Source of the DNA: Parvibaculum sp.
GTDB taxonomy: Bacteria; Pseudomonadota; Alphaproteobacteria; Parvibaculales; Parvibaculaceae
Length of the DNA: 64,000 nt
NCBI RefSeq assembly: GCF_030651915.1
Contig: NZ_JAUSBV010000002.1
Span: forward strand, 324,414 to 388,413
Direction: 5' to 3'
Positions within the stretch are counted from its first letter, which is position 1, and each line of letters starts with the position of its first letter. Both the position numbers and the translations under genes were made by a program. The notes beneath the pieces were generated by a model that ran no database searches, was not told the origin of the DNA, and saw nothing but the letters and a program-made list of their open reading frames with translations. Below, one piece after another: positions 24,207 to 35,012 of this stretch.

Positions 24207-25319
24207 ATGCCCGCTTCGTTCCAGTCCCTTTGGGAAAACCGGCCGCTGCGCAATCTGGCGGTGCTGGCACTGGCGACCGCCATCGCCGTTGTCGCGGCCA
24301 CGGTCGCGGTCGTCACCGACCGTAGCAGCGTCGCGGCGACATTCACGCCGCATCCACTTTTTTCCGGGCTCGACACGCAACTCGATCAGGTGGACCGCAT
24401 TGTCTATACCGCAAGTCAGGGGATGCATGGCGTGAGCCGCGTCGTCATGTTGCGTGATTCAAACGGCGTCTGGGGTGCAGAAGCGCGGGCCGGCTATCCG
24501 GTCAATCCCGAACTGGTCAAGAAAACCTTGCTCGGGCTGGGCGACATGGAAGCCTATGAACCGCGCACGGCAAACCCCGAGTGGCATCGCAATCTTGGTC
24601 TGCTGCCGCCGGAGGATATCGGTTCGGCGGTGCGGATCGAGCTCTTCCGTGGCGAGGACCGGATGGCGGCGGTGCTTGTCGGCAAGGTTCCGGAGCGTGC
24701 CGTCAATGTGCAGGGCGAAGGTCTCGTCTATGTGCGGCGCGATGGCGAGGATCAGTCGTGGCTGGCACGCGGAAGGCTGCCGCTACTGAAGATGGTCGCC
24801 GAATGGCTCGACCCGACTTTTGTCGACATATCGCGCGAAGAGCTGGCGCGCGTGACGCTTTGGGGTGGCACCGACAATCCGGTTATTATCGAACGCGCGT
24901 CGAAGGACGAGGCCGACTTTGCCATCGTCAATGTCCCGGCAGGACGGGTGACGCGCGGCGCGCCGGTTGTCAACGGAATCGCGATGGCACTTGCCGGCAA
25001 GAGTTTCGACGATGTCGGACCCGCCGATACGCTCGACCTTCCCGAAAATGCACCGACGGTTTTCTTCGATACGTTCGACGGTGTGCGTCTGACCATGAGC
25101 ATGGGCGGGCAGGGCGGCGCGTTGTGGGCGAAGTTTGCTGCCGCGGTCGATCCCCTTCTGGCCGTCGAGGGGGCCGACGCCGAGGCCGCCGAAGCACGCG
25201 CGGCCGAACTCAATGCGCGGCTGGGCGCTTGGGTCTACAAGCTCCCCCAGGATGTGGGCGGGCAGTTCACGCAGACCATGGATCTGTTGACGCGCGAGGC
25301 CGGTCCCGCCGATTTCTAG
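24207..25319 (+). CDS. DUF4340 domain protein
   Basis: This 370-residue protein has one N-terminal membrane helix (about 12-31) and a periplasmic domain of the DUF4340 family, which regularly follows gldG-like genes. Recognisable parts are a LDTQLDQVDRIVYTAS segment and a repeated beta-rich unit (VRIELFRGEDRMAAVLVGK, then W-L-x-R-LPLL). It begins 4 bases after gldG and is probably the last gene of the operon. Its stop overlaps the stop of the converging gene in the bases CTAG at 25316-25319. Confidence 0.8.
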   Translation: MPASFQSLWENRPLRNLAVLALATAIAVVAATVAVVTDRSSVAATFTPHPLFSGLDTQLDQVDRIVYTASQGMHGVSRVVMLRDSNGVWGAEARAGYPVNPELVKKTLLGLGDMEAYEPRTANPEWHRNLGLLPPEDIGSAVRIELFRGEDRMAAVLVGKVPERAVNVQGEGLVYVRRDGEDQSWLARGRLPLLKMVAEWLDPTFVDISREELARVTLWGGTDNPVIIERASKDEADFAIVNVPAGRVTRGAPVVNGIAMALAGKSFDDVGPADTLDLPENAPTVFFDTFDGVRLTMSMGGQGGALWAKFAAAVDPLLAVEGADAEAAEARAAELNARLGAWVYKLPQDVGGQFTQTMDLLTREAGPADF

Positions 25320-26056
25320 CGCGCAGGTCTTTCCGCTGCGGCAGCCATATCGATATGCGCTGCGCCGAGAATGGGCCCGCCGTCGCGCGCCTGCAGCAGC
25401 GCGACGCAGCCTTCATAGCCCTGCATCAGCATTTCCGTTTTCGGCAGCGTCACCGTTGTGGCGTCTCCCTCCCACATGCCGATCGGCATCAGCCCGCGTA
25501 CCGCATGCGCGTAGGTCATGGTCTTGCCGCGATTCTCGCCGCGCCGGATTTCGACCCTTTCTTTCTTTGCATAGCGCACCAGCCAGAGTGTGGCGGCGCG
25601 TTCCGGTGGCGCGCCTGCGCCGACATGGAGTGTCAGGGCGGCGCCATCGTCGGAAAAGCGCAAAGCGACCGGGAGTGGCGTGCCGCGCCGATCGGCGATC
25701 TGTTCTTCGACTGTTTCGCGGTGGCTGCCGACGCCTTCGGCAATGCCGTCGACCACGATCTGCGGCGTGTAGACGCCGGAAATGCCGAGCGCCTTTGCAT
25801 AAGCGCGTTGCCGCTTTGTGAAGGCGGGGCTTGCCAATGTGTCCTTCCAGCCGAGAAAGTCCCAGTAGTCGACCGCGAAAGACAACGCGATCACGTCTTC
25901 ACGCCCGGCGAGTTCGGCCAGATAGGCGTCGGCCTTGGGACAGGAAGAACATCCCTGGCTCGTGAAGAGTTCGACAACCACAGGCCGCGTCTCGGCGCGG
26001 GCAATGGACGCGAGGGACAGGCCGAGGACGAGAACCATGACGTAACGCAACAGCAT
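25316..26056 (-). CDS. DUF1223 secreted thioredoxin-like protein
   Basis: The 246-residue protein has a signal peptide (LLRYVMVLVLGLSLASIARA) and a thioredoxin-like domain opening VVELFTSQGCSSCPKAD, with a C-x2-C pair. DUF1223 proteins are common in alphaproteobacteria and of unknown function; the fold suggests a periplasmic redox role. The start at 26056 is chosen because AGGAG lies 8 bases upstream and the signal peptide begins there. The gene converges on DUF4340 and shares a 4-base stop overlap with it. Confidence 0.85.
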   Translation of the reverse strand: MLLRYVMVLVLGLSLASIARAETRPVVVELFTSQGCSSCPKADAYLAELAGREDVIALSFAVDYWDFLGWKDTLASPAFTKRQRAYAKALGISGVYTPQIVVDGIAEGVGSHRETVEEQIADRRGTPLPVALRFSDDGAALTLHVGAGAPPERAATLWLVRYAKKERVEIRRGENRGKTMTYAHAVRGLMPIGMWEGDATTVTLPKTEMLMQGYEGCVALLQARDGGPILGAAHIDMAAAAERPAR

Positions 26057-26127
26057 GGGAGGTTTCTCCTTCGGACCGAAGATAGATCGGGCCGCCGCAC
26101 ACAGGCGAGTCACGATGCGGTGATGGC

Positions 26128-26158
26128 AAAAAAAGGGCGCTCCGAAGAGCGCCCTTTT
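26128..26158 (-). terminator. Terminator of the aconitase gene
   Basis: AAAAGGGCGCTC (26131-26142) pairs with GAGCGCCCTTTT (26147-26158) around a CGAA loop. Read on the minus strand the stem ends in a run of seven T, 18 bases beyond the aconitase stop. Confidence 0.92.
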
Positions 26159-26175
26159 CGTCATCGGTCTGCTGT

Positions 26176-29448
<3,273 letters not shown>

Positions 29449-29678
29449 CTCTCTTGGTCCTCAATGCTGCGTGGGTCCAGTTGGAAAAAGGGGAGGGGGC
29501 GCTTGTTGCCCGCGCAGGAAACGCGCGGGCGTCAAATCCGATTTCGCCGCCGCTTTTGTGCCTGGAACCTATATGCTTGTCGCGCCGGACTATAATGGCT
29601 TTCGTACGGATTGACCATGCTCGGTCGTGCGCTTAAGCCTTGATAATCGGCATTGAAAACAACATCGGGGGAGGCTGC

Positions 29679-30482
29679 GTGGCAGAGGTCGTCGTCGAGA
29701 AAAACGGTCCCGTCACAACGGTGACCCTCAATCGTCCGCGCGCGAAGAATGCGGTCGATCGTGCCGCCGCCGAGCAGCTCGCTGCCGCCTTCCTCGAATT
29801 CGAGCGGGACGAGGCAGCGCTTGTCGCGGTGTTCTGCGGCGCTGAGGAAACCTTCTGCGCCGGCGCCGATCTCAAGGCGGTCGGAACGGGCGGCGGCAAT
29901 CGCGTCGTGCCGCCGGCAAGCGGTGCCGATTTCAGCCGCCTGGCCGATGACGGCCCCATGGGGCCGTCGCGAATGATTCTCAACAAGCCGGTCATTGGCG
30001 CCATTGCCGGTTACGCGGTGGCGGGCGGGCTGGAACTGGCGCTCTGGTGCGACATGCGCATTGTCGAGGAAGACGCGGTGATGGGCGTTTTTTGCCGGCG
30101 CTGGGGTGTGCCGCTGATCGATGGCGGCACGATCCGTCTGCCGCGGCTGATCGGTCATGCAAGAGCGATGGACCTGATCCTGACCGGCCGCGGCGTCGGG
30201 GCGGCCGAGGCCTTGCAGATGGGGCTGGCCAATCGTGTCGTGCCCAAGGGCCAGGCCCGCGCGGAAGCCGAGCGTCTGGCGCATGAGGTTGCGCGTTTTC
30301 CGCAGTTGTGTCTGCGCCATGACCGCATGTCGGCCTATGAACAATGGGATCTGCCCTACGACCGGGCGCTTGCCAATGAATTCGAGCATGGCCGCAAGGT
30401 GATGGCGTCCGGCGAAACCCAAAAAGGTGCTGCCCGCTTTGCGGCAGGCAAGGGCCGGGGCGGCAATTTTGACGACATCTGA
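29679..30482 (+). CDS. Enoyl-CoA hydratase/isomerase family (crotonase) protein
   Basis: The 267-residue protein has the crotonase fold: oxyanion-hole segments FCAGADLKAV and AGYAVAGGLELALWCDMRI, the latter with one catalytic Glu, then the RLPRLIG and GLANRVVPKG stretches. Length fits enoyl-CoA hydratases. The second catalytic Glu position reads as VPLIDGG, so the exact reaction is uncertain. The GTG at 29679 is the chosen start because GGGGGAGG lies 5 bases upstream; the frame is open to a TTG at 29640. It overlaps the start of ccmA. Confidence 0.85.
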   Translation: MAEVVVEKNGPVTTVTLNRPRAKNAVDRAAAEQLAAAFLEFERDEAALVAVFCGAEETFCAGADLKAVGTGGGNRVVPPASGADFSRLADDGPMGPSRMILNKPVIGAIAGYAVAGGLELALWCDMRIVEEDAVMGVFCRRWGVPLIDGGTIRLPRLIGHARAMDLILTGRGVGAAEALQMGLANRVVPKGQARAEAERLAHEVARFPQLCLRHDRMSAYEQWDLPYDRALANEFEHGRKVMASGETQKGAARFAAGKGRGGNFDDI

Positions 30483-31101
30483 ATTGCGGCTATCGGCATC
30501 GCACCTTGCCTGCGAACGCGGCGGCCGGCTGGTCTTTGACGGCGTTTCCTTCACCGTCGGGAGCGGCGAAGCGCTGGTGCTGACCGGCCCCAATGGCAGC
30601 GGCAAGTCGAGCCTGTTGCGGCAGATCGCGGGTTTGCTGGAGAGCGGGCCCGATTCGCTGCGTGTCGAGGGCGGCGACCCCGAGCTGACGCTTGCCGAAC
30701 AATCCCATTATGTCGGTCATCTCGACGGATTGAAGCCGGCGATGACGGTCGCCGAAACGCTGCATTTCTGGGCTGCCTGGTTCGGCACCGGGGCGGGGGC
30801 GGCGCATGTCGCGGCGGCGCTGGACGGCATGAACCTCGCTTCGCTCGCCGATCTGCCGGCCGCCTATCTCTCGGCCGGACAAAAGCGGCGGCTGGCCCTG
30901 GCGCGCCTTCTCGCCGCGCCGCGCCCCGTCTGGCTGCTCGACGAACCGACCGTGGGGCTCGACACCGCCAGCATTGCGCGACTGGGGCACGCGATGCAGG
31001 CGCATCTTGCCGGCGGCGGCCTGATCGTCGCGGCCACCCATCTCGATCTCGGGCTCGCGACGGCGAAAACGCTCGATCTCGGCACCGGGGTGCTGTCATG
31101 A
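30469..31101 (+). CDS. ccmA: Heme exporter ATP-binding protein CcmA
   Basis: The 210-residue ATPase of the CcmAB(C) complex provides energy for releasing heme-loaded CcmE during cytochrome c maturation. Walker A GPNGSGKSS, signature LSAGQKRRLALARLLA and Walker B WLLDEPTVGLD are present, and the protein has the short CcmA length. The start is uncertain: TTG at 30469 gives the usual length and a 14-base overlap with the crotonase gene, while a GTG at 30427 is also in frame. It is the first gene of ccmABCDG. Confidence 0.92.
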   Translation: MTTSELRLSASHLACERGGRLVFDGVSFTVGSGEALVLTGPNGSGKSSLLRQIAGLLESGPDSLRVEGGDPELTLAEQSHYVGHLDGLKPAMTVAETLHFWAAWFGTGAGAAHVAAALDGMNLASLADLPAAYLSAGQKRRLALARLLAAPRPVWLLDEPTVGLDTASIARLGHAMQAHLAGGGLIVAATHLDLGLATAKTLDLGTGVLS

Positions 31102-31775
31102 GCCGCGCTTTCATTGCCTTGCTTGTCCGCGATCTCCGGCTGGCCGCACGCATCGGCGGGGGTGGCGGAATGGCCGTGTTCTTCTTTCTGGTCGTGGTCG
31201 CCGCCGTCCCGCTCGGAATCGGCCCCGCGCCCGATCTTCTGGCGCGCATCGCACCCGGCATGTTGTGGGTGGCTCTGCTGCTCTCCTCGCTGCTGACGCT
31301 CGACCGGCTTTTCCAGGCCGATCATGAAGATGGCTCACTCGATCTTCTGACCATGGGCCGCCTGCCGCTGGAACTTGTGGTCGTGGCAAAGGCTGTCGGT
31401 CATTTCCTGACGACGGGACTGCCGCTGGTCGTCGCCGCGCCGCTGCTCGGGTTGATGCTCAATCTCGAGGTGGCGGCATTTCCGGCACTGATGCTGGCGA
31501 TGCTGGTGGGCGCGCCTGCGCTGAGTTTTCTCGGCGTCATCGGTGCCGGCCTCACCGTCGGTATCAGGCGCGGCGGTCTGCTGGCCTCGCTGCTGGTGCT
31601 GCCTTTCTACATCCCGGTTCTGATATTCGGCGTCGGCGCGGCTCGCGCAGCGCTGGCCGGCTTTCCGGACGGCGTTGCCGCTCAGAGTCTCGCCCTGCTG
31701 GCAGCTGTCACGCTGGCGAGCCTTGTGATCGGACCGGTTGCGGCGGCCGCGGCCCTGCGCGCCAATCTCCGCTGA
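31098..31775 (+). CDS. ccmB: Heme exporter membrane protein CcmB
   Basis: The 225-residue protein has six membrane helices and the CcmB order: a basic first stretch FIALLVRDLRLAARIGGGG, LDRLFQADHEDGSLDLL, and LPLVVAAPLLGLML. It forms the membrane channel part of the heme-handling ABC complex in c-type cytochrome biogenesis. The ATG overlaps the ccmA stop (ATGA). Confidence 0.94.
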   Translation: MSRAFIALLVRDLRLAARIGGGGGMAVFFFLVVVAAVPLGIGPAPDLLARIAPGMLWVALLLSSLLTLDRLFQADHEDGSLDLLTMGRLPLELVVVAKAVGHFLTTGLPLVVAAPLLGLMLNLEVAAFPALMLAMLVGAPALSFLGVIGAGLTVGIRRGGLLASLLVLPFYIPVLIFGVGAARAALAGFPDGVAAQSLALLAAVTLASLVIGPVAAAAALRANLR

Positions 31776-31831
31776 TGCGCGGCAAAATGACAGGCGCCTT
31801 CAACTTGCCCTCTCCGGAAGCAACACGCTAA

Positions 31832-32599
31832 ATGAGCCCCATGACCCGCCCTTCGGCTTCGCAGCGGCTCCAGGCCTTCGCCAATCCGGCGCGTTTCATG
31901 ACGCTGTCGGGGCGCCTTCTTGCGCCTTTGTGGCTGGTTTCGCTCGGGTTTCTCGTCGTTGGCCTCTACTTCGCGCTGTTCGCGTCGCCACCCGACTATC
32001 AGCAAGGCGAGACCGTGCGCATCATGTATGTGCATGTGCCGTCGGCATGGCTTGCCATGTTCGGCTATTCGGTGATGGCGATGGCCTCCGCCGTGGCGTT
32101 GATCTTCCGTCATCCGCTGGCCGATCTCTGCGCGAAATCGGCGGCACCGATCGGCGCCGCCTTCACCTTTCTGGCCCTTGTCACCGGCGCGTTGTGGGGC
32201 AAGCCGATGTGGGGCGCGTGGTGGGTGTGGGATGCGCGGCTGACATCCGTTCTGATCCTGTTCTTTCTCTATCTTGGTTACATGGCGCTCTGGACGGCTA
32301 TCGAGGAGCCGACGCGTGCGGCACGTGCCGCCGCCGTTCTGGCACTTGTCGGCGCGATCAATGTGCCGATCATTCGCTACTCGGTCGTTTGGTGGAACAC
32401 GCTGCACCAGCCGGCCTCGGTCTTCCGCATGGACGGCCCGACGATCGCGCCCGAAATGCTGTTGCCGCTCGCCCTGATGGCACTCGGATTCACATTTCTG
32501 TTCGTGACGCTGCTGCTGGTGCGCATGCGCGCCGAGATCCTGCGCCATCGCGTGCGCCAATTGCGGCTGGCGCTGGCCGCATCCGGCGCAGAGGGCTGA
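31832..32599 (+). CDS. ccmC: Heme exporter protein CcmC
   Basis: The 255-residue protein has six membrane helices and the tryptophan-rich heme-handling motif WGAWWVWDARLTS on a periplasmic loop, flanked by two conserved histidines (MYVHVPSAW and WWNTLHQP). CcmC presents heme to CcmE. The second in-frame ATG at 31841 could also be the start. It follows ccmB after 56 bases. Confidence 0.95.
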   Translation: MSPMTRPSASQRLQAFANPARFMTLSGRLLAPLWLVSLGFLVVGLYFALFASPPDYQQGETVRIMYVHVPSAWLAMFGYSVMAMASAVALIFRHPLADLCAKSAAPIGAAFTFLALVTGALWGKPMWGAWWVWDARLTSVLILFFLYLGYMALWTAIEEPTRAARAAAVLALVGAINVPIIRYSVVWWNTLHQPASVFRMDGPTIAPEMLLPLALMALGFTFLFVTLLLVRMRAEILRHRVRQLRLALAASGAEG

Positions 32600-32602
32600 G
32601 GG

Positions 32603-32806
32603 ATGGCCGAGTTTTTCCAGATGGGCGGATATGCGGCCTATGTCTGGCCTGTCTATGCGCTGGGCATTCTTGTGCCGCTGGCGCTGGCGGTTCAGAGCCT
32701 TGCCGATTATCGGCGCCAGGCCCGCCTTGCCGATGCGCTGGAGCGCGACGCCGGCGGGCGTGTCCGCCGTGCGGCCCGCCATCCGGATATGGAGTCGGCT
32801 CCGTGA
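32603..32806 (+). CDS. ccmD: Heme exporter protein CcmD
   Basis: The 67-residue protein has one membrane helix (about residues 14-32) after the family opening MAEFFQMGGYAAYVWP and a basic cytoplasmic tail. CcmD is the small subunit needed to release heme-loaded CcmE from the CcmABC complex. It starts 3 bases after ccmC and its stop overlaps the GTG of ccmG. Confidence 0.9.
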   Translation: MAEFFQMGGYAAYVWPVYALGILVPLALAVQSLADYRRQARLADALERDAGGRVRRAARHPDMESAP

Positions 32807-33369
32807 AAATCCCGTTCAGGCTTGCGGCCCTTGTCCCCGTCGCGCTCTTCCTGTTGCTTGCCGGCTTTTTTTTCGTCGCGATCTATCGCGGCGACCCGTC
32901 CCGCGTGCCCTCGGCGCTGATCGGGCGCTATGTGCCGGAATTCGAACTGCCAGCTGTCCCGGGGCTCGATCAGCCGGGTCTCGCCACGGCCGATTTCGGT
33001 ACCGGCACCCCCGTCATCGTCAATGTGTGGGGGTCGTGGTGCGTGCCCTGCCGGGTCGAGATGCCGCTGCTGGTGGAGCTGAGGCGTGTCGCCGATGTGC
33101 CGCTTTACGGGATCAACTACAAGGACGATCCGGCCGCCGCCCGGCGGTTCCTGGCCGAGCTTGGCAATCCCTTCGATCGCATCGGACGCGACCAGACGGG
33201 GCGAGCTTCCATCGAATGGGGGGTATACGGCGTGCCGGAGACATATGTCATCGACGGCAATGGCCGCATTGCGCTCAAACATGTCGGCGCGGTGACGCCT
33301 GAAGCGATTGCCGAACAGATTTTGCCGGCGTTGCAGGCGGCGCGGCATGCCGCGCCGCCCGGCAACTGA
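32803..33369 (+). CDS. ccmG: Thiol:disulfide interchange protein CcmG (DsbE)
   Basis: The 188-residue membrane-anchored thioredoxin has an N-terminal helix (about 10-28) and the active site WGSWCVPCRVEMP, followed by the acidic-loop region GINYKDDPAAA and the cis-proline motif YGVPETYVID. It reduces apocytochrome c cysteines before heme attachment. The GTG start overlaps the ccmD stop (GTGA). ccmE, ccmF and ccmH are not in the window, consistent with the split cluster seen in alphaproteobacteria. Confidence 0.94.
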   Translation: MKIPFRLAALVPVALFLLLAGFFFVAIYRGDPSRVPSALIGRYVPEFELPAVPGLDQPGLATADFGTGTPVIVNVWGSWCVPCRVEMPLLVELRRVADVPLYGINYKDDPAAARRFLAELGNPFDRIGRDQTGRASIEWGVYGVPETYVIDGNGRIALKHVGAVTPEAIAEQILPALQAARHAAPPGN

Positions 33370-33372
33370 GGT

Positions 33373-33927
33373 TCAGCTCTTCTTGCGGCGTGCGGCCGGC
33401 TTTTTTGCCGCCGGTTTGCGGGCCGGTTTGCGCGCGGCGCGCTTCACAGGCTTTTTGGGCTCGGATTCTTCCGTTTTCAGGCTTTCGATGGCGCCGTTGA
33501 GATGGGTCAACGCTTTCATCAGATCCGACTGCACGGATTTCGGCAGCGCTTCGAGCAAAGCCCGCTCGGCGGCCAGGGCCTTCGGCATCGCGCCTTTCAG
33601 CGCGCGGCGGCCGGCGGCCGTCAGGCGTACCGCATTGGCGCGGGCATCTTCCGCCGTACGGCGTCGGGCCAGCAGACCGTTCTTGATCATGCGGCTGATC
33701 ATGTCGGCCAGCGTCGAGCGATCGATGCCGGTGCGGTTGACCAGGTCGGTCTGGCTCAGGCCCTCTTCCTCGTCGACCGCAAAAAGCACAATGAACTGAC
33801 GCGGCGTCAGTGTGCTGGCGCCCATCTGCTGAACGAACTGATCATAGGCAAATTGTTGCGCGCGGCGCAGCAGGTGGCTCAACGAGCTTTCGAGATCGAA
33901 ACTTCCGGTCGATTTTCTGGCTGCCAT
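33373..33927 (-). CDS. MarR family transcriptional regulator with a basic C-terminal tail
   Basis: The 184-residue protein has a winged-helix domain of MarR type: LTPRQFIVLFAV, the recognition-helix region GLSQTDLVNRTGIDRSTLADMISRM and the wing ARRRTAEDARANAVRLT. Residues from about 157 to the end form a Lys/Arg/Ala/Pro tail with RKPARKPAAKKP repeats like histone H1, which is not part of usual MarR proteins. The start at 33927 has AGAGGA 7 bases upstream; an ATG at 33948 is also in frame. It is convergent with ccmG; targets cannot be predicted. Confidence 0.88.
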   Translation of the reverse strand: MAARKSTGSFDLESSLSHLLRRAQQFAYDQFVQQMGASTLTPRQFIVLFAVDEEEGLSQTDLVNRTGIDRSTLADMISRMIKNGLLARRRTAEDARANAVRLTAAGRRALKGAMPKALAAERALLEALPKSVQSDLMKALTHLNGAIESLKTEESEPKKPVKRAARKPARKPAAKKPAARRKKS

Positions 33928-34328
33928 TCGTCTGTCCTCTGGTGTCATCTGAACTATTCGACACGCCTGTGTCGGAATATCGGGGGCTGAATATCTCTGG
34001 CTCTTGTCCTTGCGGGTGTTCCCTTGGCGGGACTTTTACCTTTCGGACGGATCTCCCATCGCATGGAGAAATGGATCGGGCGCATCCTCGGGTGCTTTGT
34101 GGCAATGCCGCGCGCGCCGCACTATCTTCATATGCACCCGCAAGGGCCTCACTTGCAAGAGGAACCGGGCCATGAAAAAGAAGAAACGCCGAAATCACGA
34201 TAGGTCTGTGCGCGGACGGTCCCTGTCGGGCTGTGCACAATCTGGCGGCATATCCGGCGAATTCCGGCGTGGCGGCGGATGCCGTCGCGAGAAGGCTTAG
34301 TTCCGTAGGCGGATCAAAGAGTTGCGCG
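33928..34328. other. 401-base divergent intergenic region
   Basis: This region lies between the MarR start and the NUDIX start. Short frames in it have no Shine-Dalgarno site and no family features. I found no clear promoter hexamers, hairpins or palindromic operator, although a MarR operator would be expected near 33930-33970. Confidence 0.4.
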
Positions 34329-34946
34329 ATGACAAATTTGACGAAAATGAGCGGTCCGGGGCAGGTTTCGACGGCGTCGGCGCCCCGCGAGCCCGGTGCG
34401 GAACACGATCCGGCCTTTTCGCGCCGCGTGCCAACCGGGGACAATTTGCCGCGCGATATCTGCGATCGCTGCGGCTTCATACATTATGTGAACCCCAAGG
34501 TTGTCGTCGGTTCGGTCGTTTCCCATGAGGGGCGCATCCTGTTGTGCCGCCGTGCCATCGAACCGCGCCGGGGATTCTGGACGCTGCCTGCCGGCTTTAT
34601 GGAACAAGGTGAGACGGCTGAGGAGGGTGCGCGGCGAGAGGCGCGCGAGGAAGCCAATGCCGAGATCGCGCTGAAGGACCTGCTGGCCGTCTATTCGATC
34701 CCGCGCATTGCGCAGGTCCAGCTGATGTATCGCGCCGAGCTGTCGACCCCCTCCTTTTCGGCGGGTGAGGAAAGCCTCGAGGTTGCGCTTTTCTCCTGGG
34801 AAGAAATTCCGTGGGAGGAACTTGCTTTCCCCAGCGTTCACTGGGCCTTGACGCAGTTCCGCTCGGTGGAAGGCCAAGCCGGAATCGTGCCCTTCAGCAA
34901 TCCGGACGGTGAAACCGGCAATCTGTTTCCACGCCCGCCCCGCTAG
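34329..34946 (+). CDS. NUDIX hydrolase with a zinc-ribbon-like N-terminus
   Basis: The 205-residue protein carries a C-x2-C motif ([15 protein letters not shown]) as in the ribbon of NADH pyrophosphatase-like proteins, then a NUDIX domain. The box [23 protein letters not shown] fits G-x5-E-x7-RE-x2-EE, except that the usual glycine is Asn. The SQPWPFP motif of true NudC is absent, so this is a general NUDIX pyrophosphohydrolase of unknown substrate. The ATG at 34329 is chosen as the first Met consistent with the domain. Confidence 0.85.
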   Translation: MTNLTKMSGPGQVSTASAPREPGAEHDPAFSRRVPTGDNLPRDICDRCGFIHYVNPKVVVGSVVSHEGRILLCRRAIEPRRGFWTLPAGFMEQGETAEEGARREAREEANAEIALKDLLAVYSIPRIAQVQLMYRAELSTPSFSAGEESLEVALFSWEEIPWEELAFPSVHWALTQFRSVEGQAGIVPFSNPDGETGNLFPRPPR

Positions 34947-35012
34947 CATCGTCGGTTCATTCGCGGCATTCTCCCGTCACGGAAAGCGGGGCTGACAAGG
35001 CAGGGGTGGGGC

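Noticed and set aside
34004-34300. Possible 98-residue gene before the NUDIX gene
   Set aside because: No ribosome site, unusual composition and no family features; it is part of the divergent intergenic region.
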